From: Escarpia spicata | Taxonomy: Eukaryota > Annelida > Polychaeta > Sabellida > Siboglinidae | NCBI GenBank assembly: GCA_963995525.1 | Contig: OZ023216.1 | Location: 37,482,908 to 37,546,907, forward strand | Direction of reading: 5' to 3' | DNA length: 64,000 nt | In this document: positions 17,237-29,044 of the stretch, in pieces | How the letters are laid out: every line of letters starts with the position of its first letter | Position numbering within the stretch: the first letter of the stretch is position 1 | Translations under genes and position numbers: made by a program | The notes under the pieces: model-generated | Database searches by the model: none | What the model was told of the DNA's origin: nothing | What the model saw: the letters and a program-made list of their open reading frames with translations, nothing else

Positions 17237-17908
17237 AGGATTGAATTTTTTTTGGATTTTTTAAATAAAAGAAATTGATTTATGATTTAAATCTTCTTTT
17301 GATATTTTAATCAATATGTTTATTAAATGCATTTTCCTTCATCTCAAGTCTTTTTCCATAGTAACCCATATGTTTGTTACCTATTGCTAGGCTTAATTTT
17401 TTCTATAATGTACAGGTTTTGTAAAAATAAAATTTGTTGACTTTATTACGGTCGTACTGGTACATGTATAATAAAATGCTGCCCTCACTCTGAATTGAAT
17501 GACTGATACCAGGCATGCCGAGTAGTGGTCAATAGAGAACTAGCACAGTGTCCACCTCTGTCACAGTGAGCGAACAGCCACAATGTTTCCAGTGTAGAAT
17601 ATTCAAAATTTCGGGAGGTAGTGAATGTTGATTGTTGATACAGACAGCACAAGTTGTACTATAGTTAAATCTGCCAGTCCTAAACCACTGGGCACTCAAG
17701 TGCGAAAAGCAGAATTCAAAGTAGTGGCTAACACTAGCATTGTATCCGTGTTCTGTTGATAATGGACAATGGTACTACAAATCAAGTGCTTTAATCAAAA
17801 AGTGATTAAGAAGAAATACAAAAGTTTATTTTAATAAATTATTTTAATAAAAAATCATTTGATTTCAATTGCGATTTAAATCAGCTTGATTTAAATCGCC
17901 AACCCTAC
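17237..17908. mobile_element. hAT-like MITE, 672 bp
   Basis: The right end reads, on the complement, GTAGGGTTGGCGATTTAAAT, and the left end is a decayed AGGATTGAATTTTTTTTGG; both lead into GATTTAAATC-rich subterminal sequence. This terminal type is familiar from hAT-like nonautonomous elements. The flanks ACATGGGC (17229-17236) and ACATGGGT (17909-17916) form an 8-bp target duplication with one mismatch. There is no coding capacity. Confidence 0.68.
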
Positions 17909-18304
17909 ACATGGGTATGCCATGTCATGGGCAACATGGCAAATAGTATTACTGCAAGCTATAGTATAGTATTACCATATTCCGGCTCAATAGTTATGTG
18001 TACAGTACAGTAACTTATAGTATTTTAGTTTTTTGACCAACTATTCACTGTCACGGTCAATGTTAAATTGGCGGACTAGCTAACCATTATTGGTCACCAA
18101 AAAACATGAGGCGTAACTGTTCCATATGTCAGGGGGAAAGTGTAGGGTTAGGTTTAGCCTTTGTAAAGGTTATTTGGAAATAATTATGGTAGCTCTATGT
18201 TTGTATTTACACTTGCATTGTATATAAATCTATCTGTTCGTGCTGATCGTCACGTGTAAATAGCCTAGACTGCCTATGCACATGCCTTGGGATTGGCTAT
18301 GGCA

Positions 18305-18590
18305 GTCTATGCAGGGTGCAGTGGCTCAGGGGTAGAGTCCTGGGCTGCCGTGTCGATCAGTTCACTCAGATGTATGAATGAGTACCTGGCTATAGACAGT
18401 GGTGGCTATTTGTGTACGATTAGTCTTCGGGCATCAATTGCAGCGTGGCTGGATGCTTCCCACAGAAGTTGAGATGGTGTTCGATTGAACAGGTCTGCCA
18501 GGGGAGTAAAGTGTAAAGTGCCTTGAGCAGTCCTGAGGACTGGTCCGGACACTGCGCTATATAAGAACTTACCTTTACTTTTATGTCATG
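18305..18590 (+). mobile_element. tRNA-derived SINE, family A (head partly deleted)
   Basis: The body matches the copies at 25935-26232 and 34452-34785: the segments ACCTGGCTATAGACAGTGG, GTGTTCGATTGAACAGGTC and the 3' tail GCGCTATATAAGAACTT are shared. The head has lost most of the tRNA-like portion, including a clear B box. An A-box-like GTGGCTCAGGGG remains. Confidence 0.75.
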
Positions 18591-18765
18591 TATGCTAAAC
18601 TTTATAGACTTAGACCTTAATTGCATAATTTAGGTATAACCATTGCCATCAGCATGTACCCTACACAGCCATGGTCATGATATAAGGTAATAAATTATAG
18701 GTCGAAGCTTGGGAAAAGTTGTTGATAACGTAACCTTAATGGGAATAAAAACATCTATGGCTTGA

Positions 18766-19535
18766 ATTCATGTTATATTACATCCTGCTATCTATTTCCA
18801 TGTCCACCAAGCCAAAAACAATCAAAAAAATCAATAAATTAGAAATTCCACATTTAATGCTGTGCATCCGGACATTTTCGAATATGCTTTTTTTGTGCGG
18901 TTTTCGGGATGCCCGAGATATGACGTCACTTATGACCCACACTTGCATCAGGCTGACCCTTTCCATGCATTCAGAGCATGTTTACAAGTATAGCTTTTGG
19001 GTCGAAACGAGCGTCAGAATGAGTTATTGTACAATATTTCGACGTTACAACTTTGACTGCCAACAGCCTGTTGATGTCTGCTGTGGCCCGTGGGCATATT
19101 ACTATTACGTCTACATATGTCAGTCAACAGCAATTACAGCTGCAGAAATATCAGTGTCATTAATGCGCGTCTAGACATTAATACAATTTACACGTGCATA
19201 ATTATATATGTTGAAATAAATATTAAAGGGAATAAAAACATATATTGCTCGAATTCATGTTATATTACATCCTGCTATCTATTTCCACATCCACCAAGCC
19301 AAAAAATTCAAACAAATTCAATGAATTAGAAATTCCACATTTTATGGTGTGCATCCGGACATTTTCGAATATGCATATTGTTGGCGCACTTTTCGGGATG
19401 CCGATATGTGACGTCACTTATGACTCAAACTCGCATCAGGCCGACCCTTTCCATGCATTCAGAGCATGTTTACAAGTATAGCTTTTGGGTCGAAATGAGC
19501 GTCAGAACGAGTTATTGTGCAATATTCCAACGTAA
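18766..19535. repeat. Two direct copies of a ~285-bp repeat
   Basis: About 285 bp starting (T/C)GAATTCATGTTATATTACA occurs at about 18766-19045 and again at 19248-19535 with modest divergence. It runs through shared segments such as ATGACGTCACTTATGA and CCCTTTCCATGCATTCAGAG. Part of a third copy is inverted at about 20785-20912 in the right arm of the foldback. Confidence 0.8.
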
Positions 19536-20912
19536 TACAAACACTCGTCATCATAGAGGAACAAGCAGTTATCTTACCGTTCCACGTGAATTCAATTTTA
19601 TTCAAAACAATGAATGCGAATGCGAATGCCTCCAAGTCGACTAGGTATCGCCGAGCTTGGGCTCGTTTTCAGAATAATTATATCGAATGCAACCAACGGG
19701 AAATAATGTACACCAATATACATACATAGCAAACATATATCGTATCCAGCTACAGAAAGTAACGTGTATAATCTCATAATATCACTAGAATATCGATGTA
19801 TGAAGGAGTTGTACAATTTATCATAACAACTTAAATCAGTCAGTGAATTTCTGTCGGTCCTGCTAGCTCAGTTAGTAAAGACGTTGGTTCCTTGGCATTT
19901 ATTTTGTAATCGGGTGACGCCGGTTCAATCCCCACACCAAACCATTGATTTTTTAACTCTTTTTTTGGTTTATGTTTTCACGAAGTAATATAAACCAAAT
20001 AATTTTTATACTATGGTGCACTGTTTGTAAATATTTTGGTAGTAATTATTTATTCGCCACAAAAATGAAAATATGGTAATTATATATAACGCGATGTTTC
20101 TAAATTTTATTTATCCAGACAGATCACCATTTGTTTTCACATATATAATTACAATATATTACCGTACAATATATATATATATACAATTAATAAATTATAT
20201 ATCCATTACATTTTTTTGAATAAATAAAATTTAAAAACATCGTTATATAATTCTCATATTTTCATTTTTGTGGCGAATAAATAATTACTCCAAAAATTTC
20301 ACAAATACTTACAAACAGTGCATCATAGTTTTAAAATGATTTGATTTATATTACTTTGTGAAAACATAAATCAAAAAGTGTAAAAAAATCAATGGTTCGG
20401 TGTGGGGATTGAAACGGCATCGCCCGATTGGAAAATAAATGGTAATGAAAGCCTTTACCAACTGAGCTAACAGGACCGATAGAAATTCACTGACTGATTT
20501 AAGGTGTTATGATAAATTGTCTCCTTCATACATCGATATTCTAGTGGTATTATGAGATTATACACGTTACTTTCTGTAGCTGGATACGATATATGTTTGC
20601 TATGTATGTTTATTGGTGTAGATTATCTCTCGTTGGCTGCATTCGATATAATTATTCTGAAAACGAGCCCAAGCTCGGCGTAACCTAGTCGACTTGTAGG
20701 CCCATTCGCAATCATTGTTTTGAAAAAAATTCATGTGGAACAGTAAGATAACTGCTTGTTCCTCTATGATGACTAGTGTTTGTATTTCATCGGAATATTG
20801 CACAATAACTTATTCTGACGCTCGTTTCGACCCAAAAGCTATACTTGTAAACGTGCTCTGAATGCATGGAAAGGGTTGGCCTGATGCAAGTGTGGGTCAT
20901 AAGTGACGTCCC
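19405..20912. mobile_element. Foldback element with ~700-bp inverted arms
   Basis: Left arm about 19405-20116 and right arm about 20218-20912 are long inverted repeats around a ~100-bp AT-rich spacer. Matching landmarks include CGTTACAACTT-side sequence, the tRNA-like segment, and CGCCACAAAAATGAAAATAT (left) against its complement (right). There is no coding content. It could be a foldback transposon or an inverted duplication of a SINE-containing repeat. Confidence 0.72.
19856..19943 (+). other. tRNA-like sequence in left foldback arm (pseudo-tRNA or SINE head)
   Basis: GCTAGCTCAGTTAGTAAAG fits a pol III A box and CGGTTCAATCC a B box at tRNA spacing, but the acceptor stem does not pair and the anticodon arm is irregular. 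An inverted homologue lies in the other arm at about 20388-20477. It is not likely to make a functional tRNA. Confidence 0.5.
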
Positions 20913-22023
20913 GATACCACGTGATCGCCTAGCTTATTAAATTTTAATTTTTCGCGGGAATCGCTACACAGACGGGTTTAAAATAAAATTTATGCTACAA
21001 ATGTATATTTCTGTATTTTTTTAATGTTGTCAAATGTTACATACAAGGTTAAACTTTGTGTACACATGAAAAAAGGATTTTAGCTAATGCCTTATTTTTA
21101 TTTCCTTTAACTTAAGTCTTAACCCACAACCCTGAAACTAACCCATGGCTATGTCCCTATGCCCATGGTATAGCCATAGGGACATGGCCATGACGTAGGC
21201 ATAGCCATAGGCCATAGTTATAGCCATGACATAGTCATAGCCGTGGCCATGCCCATGGCCTGGCCAAGGCATAGGTTATAGGCAATGCAGGCATAACAGG
21301 CAGTCTTAGTAAAGACTAGTCTCAAACTCAGCCTAAGCCTAAGACAAAACCTAAACAAGGGGGGCATGGATGTCATGCAAGACAGCAAGTGTCAGTTAGT
21401 GACACTGACTGTGGCAGTGTGAACACGCTAGAGCCTGGGCCACAGTATGACAGATCAGATGGGTACAGCGACCACATCCAACCATAGCTCTAACCCTGCA
21501 GGTGTACATGTAAAAAATACATTAGTCCAATGCAAATGGTAATTCCAATATAATTCGTAACTTACAGTCACCTGGGCACGCTGCGACATCCAACGACCGA
21601 ATATTTCAGTAAAATTGCCGGGGAATTTGCACGTGACTCAATATGACCCATATAGGGCACCGCGCATGCGCACAATTGAAAATCGACCATATATTTCAAG
21701 ACGAAATGTTTCAGTACAGCGTCACGCGGTATTCGTTATTCATGCGCAATTATAACCTAAACGGTTGATTGACAGCTACGGTGAAAAGTGGGTCAAAGTG
21801 GCCGCAGCGATGGATATACCGTTTGAGAAACAGAATTCATGGGCAGGCAGGCGGGCAGGCAGGCGGACAGGCAGGCGGGGAGGTGATATATATTACCCAG
21901 TTATACAATAAAATAATATAACGTTTTTAAGCAAAACAATGGTATTACTAATTCATTTTATTCAATATGAGCTGTATGGATATATATTATATTATTATAT
22001 TATCAAGTAGTGTAATATAATAT
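20913..22023. other. Intergenic, simple GCCATGG/CATAGCC-type low-complexity patch; no gene
   Basis: From about 21140 to 21290 the sequence is a degenerate array of CCATGGCC, ATAGCCAT and GGCATAGG words on both strands. From 21838 to 21885 there is a (GGCAGGCG)n-like tract. No ORF or exon was recognised. Confidence 0.5.
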
Positions 22024-23320
22024 TAGGGGGACGGCGTGCAAAACGGGAACTCTGCCCAAAACGGGCCCCCAACCCCCACAAGACATTATTCTATTCAAGT
22101 GTATACAGCTAAATATGTATTGGCACTGCTACATAGCTCACAAATGAGCACTAGTGAACATTGGTCGGAAGCGCAAAACGCACATTCAAAGAGGTGAGTT
22201 AGAAAAAAAGCTTTTCATACTTTTCTTAAAATATTGGCACTATTTTCCAAATAACATATTTCAGTTTTTGTGCGTTGAAAACAACACGAATTGTGGTATA
22301 TATAAACCAAATGTGTGCTCTGATATGTGTGGCTTAGATTTTAAAAAAACCCGCAGAGCTTGTATTCAAATTGATGATCAATCCGTGGCCGTGAAGTGCG
22401 TCCAAAATTGGCCCCTGAGTGGCCCGCTATGCTAACGGGTCCTCTATCGTCGATATTCTATTGGTACAATAATACACACCTGCATTTGTAATATTTTATG
22501 GTATTATATTATCTGACAAACATCATATTATATGTATTATATTATATTTTTATATTATGAAGTAGTGTAATAATATATATATATATATAATTTATATATA
22601 TAATTTATATATATATATATATACAGGGATGTATAAACATATTGACAAGTTGCATTTATCACCAAACCATGTTAATAAACCCCATGGTGGTTGTTTCAGC
22701 TATACTGAATGGAGATCAAGCAACACTGCGAAAGTCGACGAACAAAGCAAAGATATGCATCATCACGCTCAGTCCAAACAACCGTCATCTTCGATTGAGT
22801 TCAAAATCTGACAAAAATCCTACAAGGCGGAAGAAGCCACCACCCAGTACGAGTGGACATGCGCGCGGAAAGAGATCGTTCGCCATGCCACCGCGATGTT
22901 TCGAAGCTTCGAAAACGAGCGTAACAACTGGGTGCAGAATCAACAATGCACCAACTGTTTTCGGACAATAAGAACGGGGAAGAAAGGATAAAATGTGAAA
23001 AATGTGCGCCGTTAGCACACCACGACTGCTCACGGTCCGAGTATGCACAAATTTGCGAAACGTGTGATGATGGCTAAATAATACAAGTGGATGTACAGGG
23101 GCCCGTTTTGGGCTCACCTTTTTTAGCGAGTAAAAAATTGTATTCTGGAACACCCCATATATATAGTAATTTTAATAGAAATGCGCTAACTGTTAGACCA
23201 GATGTGGTCAAATAAATGGACACGATGATCCAATATAGACAAATTTATTAGAATGAAAACGTTTAACTTAATGACAAATATCGCTTAAGGGGCCCGTTTT
23301 GCACATCGTTCCATCATACA
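22024..23320 (+). mobile_element. Degenerate DNA transposon with AAAACGGG inverted ends and zinc-finger remnant
   Basis: The termini are inverted: GTGCAAAACGGG near 22036 and CCCGTTTTGCAC near 23293-23304. Inside each end is a second inverted motif, CCCAAAACGGGCCCC near 22054 and GGGGCCCGTTTTGGG near 23098. The interior near 22930-23077, in two frames separated by a one-base shift, encodes CxxC-type fingers: 'QQCTNCFRT', then 'KCEKCAPLAHHDCS' and 'ICETCDDG' before a stop. That Cys/His pattern is typical of the C-terminus of pogo/DDE_1-like transposases. The rest of the transposase is not recognisable. Target duplication could not be fixed. Confidence 0.48.
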
Positions 23321-24989
23321 GGGGCGGATCCTGAAAGAGGAATCTCGGGAGTGGACATCCAATTCCCATTTGACCATCAAATAAATTCACTCACAATTAC
23401 AATATCTATATAAATTGTACAGAAATATGTGCCAATTTTCATGCTGTTATTACAACTTGAGTAATTGTTATCAAATCTTCACGCGGCGCCTGGAATACAT
23501 TACTCGCAAACCACGTTTTTCTGCTTGACATCATTCATCATGTCACATTTAAGTGTATATCTGATACTGTGTGCATGCTATTAATTTTCACCACATAAAA
23601 ATCCCAATGGTGACAACCGTATTGTTCGAACCGGAAGCGCCGATCGCTATCACGACTATAACAATGGTCAGGACTTGTGTCTATAAAGATTAGGTTACCT
23701 CATTTTCTCCTCTGTTTCGCCTTATTGTTATTATACATCTATTACGTTACGTGGGACTGATGACTGGCGATCTACATGTCTCCATGTTTTTCTTTAAGTT
23801 ATCAAAGCGACAATTTCCTATGAGCAAAGTCTGGGAAGAGCATTTTAGTTTAACAAAGCTATGCATATACCTATACCCGACCTACGAACTAAGGTGTATA
23901 TTATATAAATATATATATTATGTATATTATATAAATATAATTTACGTAATATATAATGTGTTATGAATTTATACCACAGTTCATGTATGGTGTCATAATG
24001 ACGTAATTACATTGTAATTACACGATAATTACAACATATACCTCGTTTGCTATAGTTTGGAAGATGGGTGTTGATGGAGTGGTCTACTATCTACTCCTAC
24101 CCCCATCTTTATATATTAAAAATGTAGTAATAATCCATCAACATATTTGGCGGCTGCCATTGAATTACCATGTGGCGAATCGCTGGTTTTCACATTTGTG
24201 TATTTTTAGTTATGAACTTCCTAAAATCATATTGGCGTAATTTCACTAAAGGAGATCGGGGTGTACGTCTTTACGGCAGCCAGACAAGTCCCACTGATAC
24301 CGGGTCAGCCTCAATACTGTCTCTCAGGGTTATATTCGGACGTCCTCTTCTACGAGGGCTCTCGGGTTTTCAAAGTAGAACATGGTAGGCCATTTCATCT
24401 AATTTTAATAATTCGTGCGTAAGCTCAGAATTTGTTTTAATGATATTCATTGTTCTTATTTACAATCAGTTATGTTTAGTTTAAGAATGTGTAGTGATTC
24501 CTGAACGTTGTCTACGTCCGAAAGTAGGGTCCGGGTCTGTAATTGTCATGTTATAATAGGCATTTTGCACGGCAGGGCAGGAGCAGTGGCAGGGAAGACG
24601 GAAACAAGACATCGATACTAGTATTGAGGTCAGTCACACCCTGGATAGAGGGAGAAAGCTGATAGCTCTATCTCTTGCAAGTGTGTGATCCAACTTTATA
24701 GTGCTGTGCTTTATTTGGTGGCGTATTTTACGTGTGTCACGCGTACAAATCGAGGTGTGACGCGCGTCTAAGCTACACCGCACTCGTCAGGCCCATATAT
24801 AACACGCCTACAGTGACCAAACACGTTTGTGTTGATGTATGGTAGAGTGCAATATTTACGTATCACCGAAATACGACGATACTGGTAGCAACAATTTTAC
24901 ATCTAGAATGTATATGGGAAGAACCATTAAGCAACCCAAATCTTGAGCAGTATCAGTCGCTGACGGGTAACCGCTGAAGACAGAAAGAA
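23321..24989. other. Intergenic sequence upstream of the LicD-like gene
   Basis: No convincing gene was seen. A TATA-like TATATAA at 24795-24801, about 190 bases before the LicD-like ATG, is a candidate core promoter. An (AT)n-rich patch lies at 23890-23960. Confidence 0.4.
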
Positions 24990-25820
24990 TTGACGATAAT
25001 GCAGTCGTCAAAGGTCAGAAGGTTCCGATTATTACACTGTGTCGTCATGCTTGGGTTGGTCGTCGTGCTTCTGTTTTATGCAACGACGTTATGTGGAACA
25101 ACCAAACGTGTGCATGCCGCTTATCCACATGCCTTCCGCTCGTCCATGTCGGTCGCTGACCACGGTATCTTGATGACTGTCCTACGTCGTTTTGCCGAGG
25201 AAGCCGACGCCGCCAATCTAACGTATTTCATGTACTGGGGCACTCTGCTCGGCTCATACCGCCACCACAATAGAATCCCGTGGGACGACGATGTTGATAT
25301 AATGGCAGCCGCTGAGCAGAAAACGCAACTCGAAACGATGCTCAAGTCGCTGGCACCGAATTACCTGTACGCTAAGTCGGACTATATTCGTTGGAAAGTA
25401 TTCACACCTAATTCGAAGGCGATAAAGGGCGTCCAGTGGAACTACCCCTTTGTCGATGTGTCATTTTACGTGGTGGATGACACGTTGCTATGGGACGAAG
25501 ATGGAGACTACAGCATGTCAAACACCTTCGAGAAGTCGGAGGTGTTTCCGCTGTGTTGGCGACCGTTCGCCGGGATGATGCTCCCGGCGCCACGGAACCC
25601 GCTAGCCTTCCTCAGGCAGTTCAACGTCGACGACTGCGTGTCGAGCGACTACAACCACAGTGTGGAGGAGAGAATCCCCGACGATCTCCGGAAGGTTGTC
25701 CCGTGCAGCGATCTCTGGGAACGAGTACCCTTTGTGTTCCGAACGGAACTGGACCACGGAACGAACGAAACGCTCAAAATCGGATCCCGTGTCATAAGCT
25801 GGGTTCACCAACTCTGCTAA
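24990..25820 (+). CDS. LicD/fukutin-type transferase, single-exon type II membrane protein (276 aa)
   Basis: Complete 276-residue frame without introns. Residues about 12-32 form a signal anchor ('HCVVMLGLVVVLLFYATTL'), giving a Golgi type II topology with a lumenal catalytic domain. The LicD-family nucleotidyltransferase motif is clear at about 84-107: 'YWGTLLGSYRHHN' then 'IPWDDDVDIMA', including the acidic DDDVD cluster expected to bind metal. Later conserved-type blocks are 'YPFVDVSFYVVDD' and 'VFPLCWRPFAG'. Known animal members (fukutin, FKRP) transfer ribitol-phosphate to glycans, and bacterial LicD transfers phosphocholine; the substrate here is not predictable. A basic N-terminus (KVRRFR) precedes the anchor. 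The absence of introns suggests a single-exon family or a retrocopy. The gene looks intact and unrelated to the transposons around it. Confidence 0.85.
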   Translation: MTIMQSSKVRRFRLLHCVVMLGLVVVLLFYATTLCGTTKRVHAAYPHAFRSSMSVADHGILMTVLRRFAEEADAANLTYFMYWGTLLGSYRHHNRIPWDDDVDIMAAAEQKTQLETMLKSLAPNYLYAKSDYIRWKVFTPNSKAIKGVQWNYPFVDVSFYVVDDTLLWDEDGDYSMSNTFEKSEVFPLCWRPFAGMMLPAPRNPLAFLRQFNVDDCVSSDYNHSVEERIPDDLRKVVPCSDLWERVPFVFRTELDHGTNETLKIGSRVISWVHQLC

Positions 25821-25934
25821 TTCTACATTTAAATATATTAGTTTTTAGTCTGTGCCGACGTCCGCATTCTACGTTGAATATGTTAAGTTAATGAACATGC
25901 CATATTCTTGCAGTTATTGCCAATGTATTAGTAT

Positions 25935-26232
25935 TGTACGTTGTGGAGCGACAGAACCCGGGTTCGAATCCTGTGCTGCAGTGTCGAACCTTGGGCAAGT
26001 TCGTTCACTGTACAATGCTTCAGTTCACTCAGCTGTATGCATGTGTACCTGGCTACAGACAGTGGTGGATATTTGTGTACGAGTAGTGTTTGCGCATTAA
26101 TTGCAGCATGGTTGAATCCTTTCCAGAGAAGTCGAGATGGTGTTCGATTGAACAGGTCTGCCAGGCAGTAAAGATTAAAGCGCTTTGAGTTGTCGCAAGG
26201 ACTGGATACTGCGCTATATATGAATTTAGCTT
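25935..26232 (+). mobile_element. tRNA-derived SINE, family A
   Basis: It contains a B box, GGGTTCGAATCC, near 25959, the body segments shared with 18305-18590 and 34452-34785, and the 3' tail GATACTGCGCTATATATGAA. The A-box end is diverged. It starts about 115 bases after the LicD-like stop. Confidence 0.82.
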
Positions 26233-27899
26233 TTTACTAATAATTACATGAAATTACGGATCATGCATTTCGTCTGAATTGTGAAATATGATGCCATAAG
26301 GACACATTAGCTCTTTACAAAATAGAACACAATGTTGAACATGTGTATACAGATATGAACATTAGACAGTATCGCCAGTATGTAGATATAACGTTAACGC
26401 TAACTGGAATAAGACAACATTTATTAATAATTATCTATGTTGAATCAGAATAGTAACTTATTAAATCATTAAATACTCGTGACTTTCATTAATGTTCCCT
26501 ATTCATATATTCCCTATTTCCCCCCGTATTAAACATTTTGAAAAAGAATACTGTGTCAGAAAGACTTGCACTAAATTTGTCTACCATCGGAACAGAAATT
26601 AACAACGATCTGTTTGCGACAAGGTATGGCACGGCTGTAGTCCGATCCTCTGACTTGGTCTCTTCTGTCCATGACAGTTGACAGGATGGTACTAGAATGA
26701 CACACCTGCACGAGCATCAGCGACAGCCGATCGACGAGCGTTCGGTAATAGTTAGGAAGGGTTATGTAATAAGCCATAGGGGGGGGGGGGGGGGGTGCCG
26801 GTGCCTCATGGTGAAATTGTATGACGCCTGACATGCATTGTGGTCACGTAACCTCCCTCCTAGCGGCGGAACGTATTGGATGGAGCGCCCCTTGGCGGAA
26901 CGTATTGGAGGTAGTGCCTCCTGCGAGAAGGTGGGTCATGAGGGTATGCAGTTGTAATTAAAGATAAATTGGGGGGTAATGAGGGATTCACTTAGCGGGT
27001 GCATGTGTAAGAGTGGTAGGTGACTTATATTAAAGGGTTGTGTGTGTATGAATGCGCGTGTATGAAAGAACGACCGAAACACGAGACTATACGAGTGCAC
27101 ACGAATTGTATTGACTAAAGATACACGCGTCTAAGCATGCCTGTTGGCATATGCATGCGTGAAACCGTATTTTATTAACTGAAGACAAGTGGACGATGTG
27201 ACACGATTTGCGGGTGACTTAACACCACGCCAACTGTCGTGAGCTTACGAGTCATTACGACCGCGCCAGTGGTTCGTATGGTGGTACGACTTACGGGTGA
27301 CTGAACACCGCAGCATTGGCTCAAACGAAAATGATGACAATGATGATGATACCTGCTTGTTAATGAAACGCGGTACATGCACGATATGTCAACCATGGCA
27401 TCAGTCCTATCATGACATAGTTAGCGACAACGAAACAGTAGCGAAAGTAGTGCAGAAACACACATCTTATCTCATTTGTTTAAGCCAATCAAATACACGG
27501 CAATCGTTTGCTACCAGATCAGTGCCGAAACCGTTAACGAAATCCTTCATAGGAAATCCGCGACAGCGAAACATGAGATAAGCAACACACTATTGTCCGC
27601 AAACATTAAATAGAGGACTCTGAAGTCTCTTGGAATTAAGAGTTCATTCTACACTATGTTTATTCATGAATCTGCGGAACTCGACGTGTCGTGGCGCCAA
27701 GCCGTACGAGCGGAAGTATTCACCGTGACCTTTGTCGTCCAGGGACAGCGCTGTCCAATGCTCGCCCGGTTTCTTGGTGTCGTGCGTGTTGCACGAAGCA
27801 CCCGACGAAGGCGGCTGGGAAAGCGTCTATCGTCATCGCGAGTAGTCTGTCTTTGGGTACGATCGCACGAACGATAATAATAATAATGAAATCTTATAT
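26233..27899. other. Intergenic sequence, no gene; 17-G run
   Basis: A run of 17 G lies at 26779-26795. A partial direct repeat with the core GCGGGTGACTTAACACC occurs near 27209 and in diverged form near 27292. Near 27880-27905 a (AAT)n tract and TCTTATATAGCGC resemble a SINE family-A tail in reverse orientation, abutting the Polinton relic. No exon was recognised. Confidence 0.4.
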
Positions 27900-27989
27900 A
27901 GCGCCGGTATCCGCCTTAGGGGCGCCCGTGACGATGACCTTGGCGTGCGGGTCCAGGGCGAGTAGGCGGGCGATCTGCAGGGTCTCCAT
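27900..27989 (-). pseudogene. Relic of a second Polinton: protease N-terminus
   Basis: Directly after the capsid-like pseudogene stop (TGA 27991-27989), sharing one base, an ATG at 27989-27987 opens a frame with the same N-terminal pattern as the intact protease at 3995 (Met-acidic-Thr, then 'LLALDPHAKVIV'). The similarity stops after about 29 residues, where SINE-tail-like sequence begins. The gene is therefore truncated and has no catalytic residues. Confidence 0.75.
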
Positions 27990-29040
27990 CAGAAGTCGTT
28001 GATGACGTTACGACTCTTGTCAATCTCCAGCACGGTCTCGAACTCGGCGTAGGCGACGACGTTCACAGTGGTCGTCAGTGCATCGCGGAAATGAATCTCG
28101 ATGCGCAGGTTGCCCCTTTGTACCAACTGGAAGAACCGGTCGTCGCACGCGTCGGAGTGAGATCCAAGCCGAAGAAGTTGTAGCTGTGTCGGAAGTCGGC
28201 GCGTGACAAGCCGTTCCCTTCGTTCTGCCACACCTTACCTGTCGAGGTGAACAGGTTGTGGTAGCACCTGACGAAGAGGCCGTCGTCGAAAATTTGGCTG
28301 GAAATGTTTGGAGGATATCTGTCGTCCGTCCACGTACACGGCGAAGAAGTTGGTGTGGTTGTTTTTGGCGTGGAACGGAATTTTGGCGTAGGTCCCGTTG
28401 TAGGCGTCATTATCGATGCAGCACTGCACGATACGTTTTGGAAGAGTGTCAAGGAAGAGATTCTCGTGCGTATGCGAGCGGGTACGCATGGGGATGGAGT
28501 AGTCCTTACAGTCAACGCGTCGCATCGGATACTTGGCCGTGTTTTTTAGGGCTTTGATGTGTGCCATCTGCACGCCCGGATTCAGTGTGGCCTTCTTGAC
28601 GAACAGTGTGGCGTTGACGATCTTTATCTTGTAGTCGGGTAGGCTCCGCCGGCCATGAGTGCAAACGTATCCTTGTTGCGCACGTATCTTGACCTCTACG
28701 CCGTTGAAAAGGATTTTATCCTGGAGGGACAGGTCCACGTGGAGACGACCCATCATGTCGACCACGAGTCTCCGAGCTATCTTGTCTTTTCTAGCCACGA
28801 AACCCGCGTTAGCTGCACCTACGGTGGCTATTTCGACGGCTTCCATGCGATTACCCGTGTCCTAGTGCCACATCTGACTCGTCAGTTGCGTCTCCTTGGC
28901 ATTGTCTCCGTAACTCAGCAACGTCTCTATGTAGGCGCGGTACGGGTACGTGTTGGTCGAGGGGGTCACGAGCGTTCCGTTCAGGTAGACGTCGACCTGA
29001 CTGAACAGCGAATGGAGCCAATTATTCACAGGACCGACGC
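27989..29040 (-). pseudogene. Relic of a second Polinton: capsid-like gene (F54H12.2-like), frameshifted
   Basis: Three minus-strand frames line up in order with the intact capsid-like gene at 2698-3993. They begin at 'NNWLHSLFSQVDVYLNG' (complement of ~29026), continue through 'GRLHVDLSLQDKILFNG', 'AKYPMRRVDCKDYSI' and 'CIDNDAYNGTY', and end with 'FETVLEIDKSRNV' before TGA. At least two frameshifts and an in-frame TAG near 28862 break the gene. The first ~95 codons are missing. Divergence from the intact copy is substantial at protein level, so this is a different Polinton lineage and not a recent duplicate. The conserved adjacency to the protease start shows the gene order was inherited. 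Confidence 0.88.
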
Positions 29041-29044
29041 TTGA

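Noticed and set aside
19856..19943. Functional tRNA gene
   Set aside because: A and B boxes are present, but the acceptor stem does not pair and the anticodon arm is malformed. The sequence lies in a repeated foldback arm.
22785..23153. 122-residue minus-strand frame
   Set aside because: It is antisense to the zinc-finger remnant of the degenerate DNA transposon, with no recognisable domain.
26571..26834. Minus-strand 87-residue frame with a proline run
   Set aside because: The prolines come from the 17-G run and nothing else in the frame is recognisable.
28258..28557. Plus-strand frames of 81-99 residues
   Set aside because: They are antisense to the decayed Polinton capsid-like gene, which explains their open state and composition.
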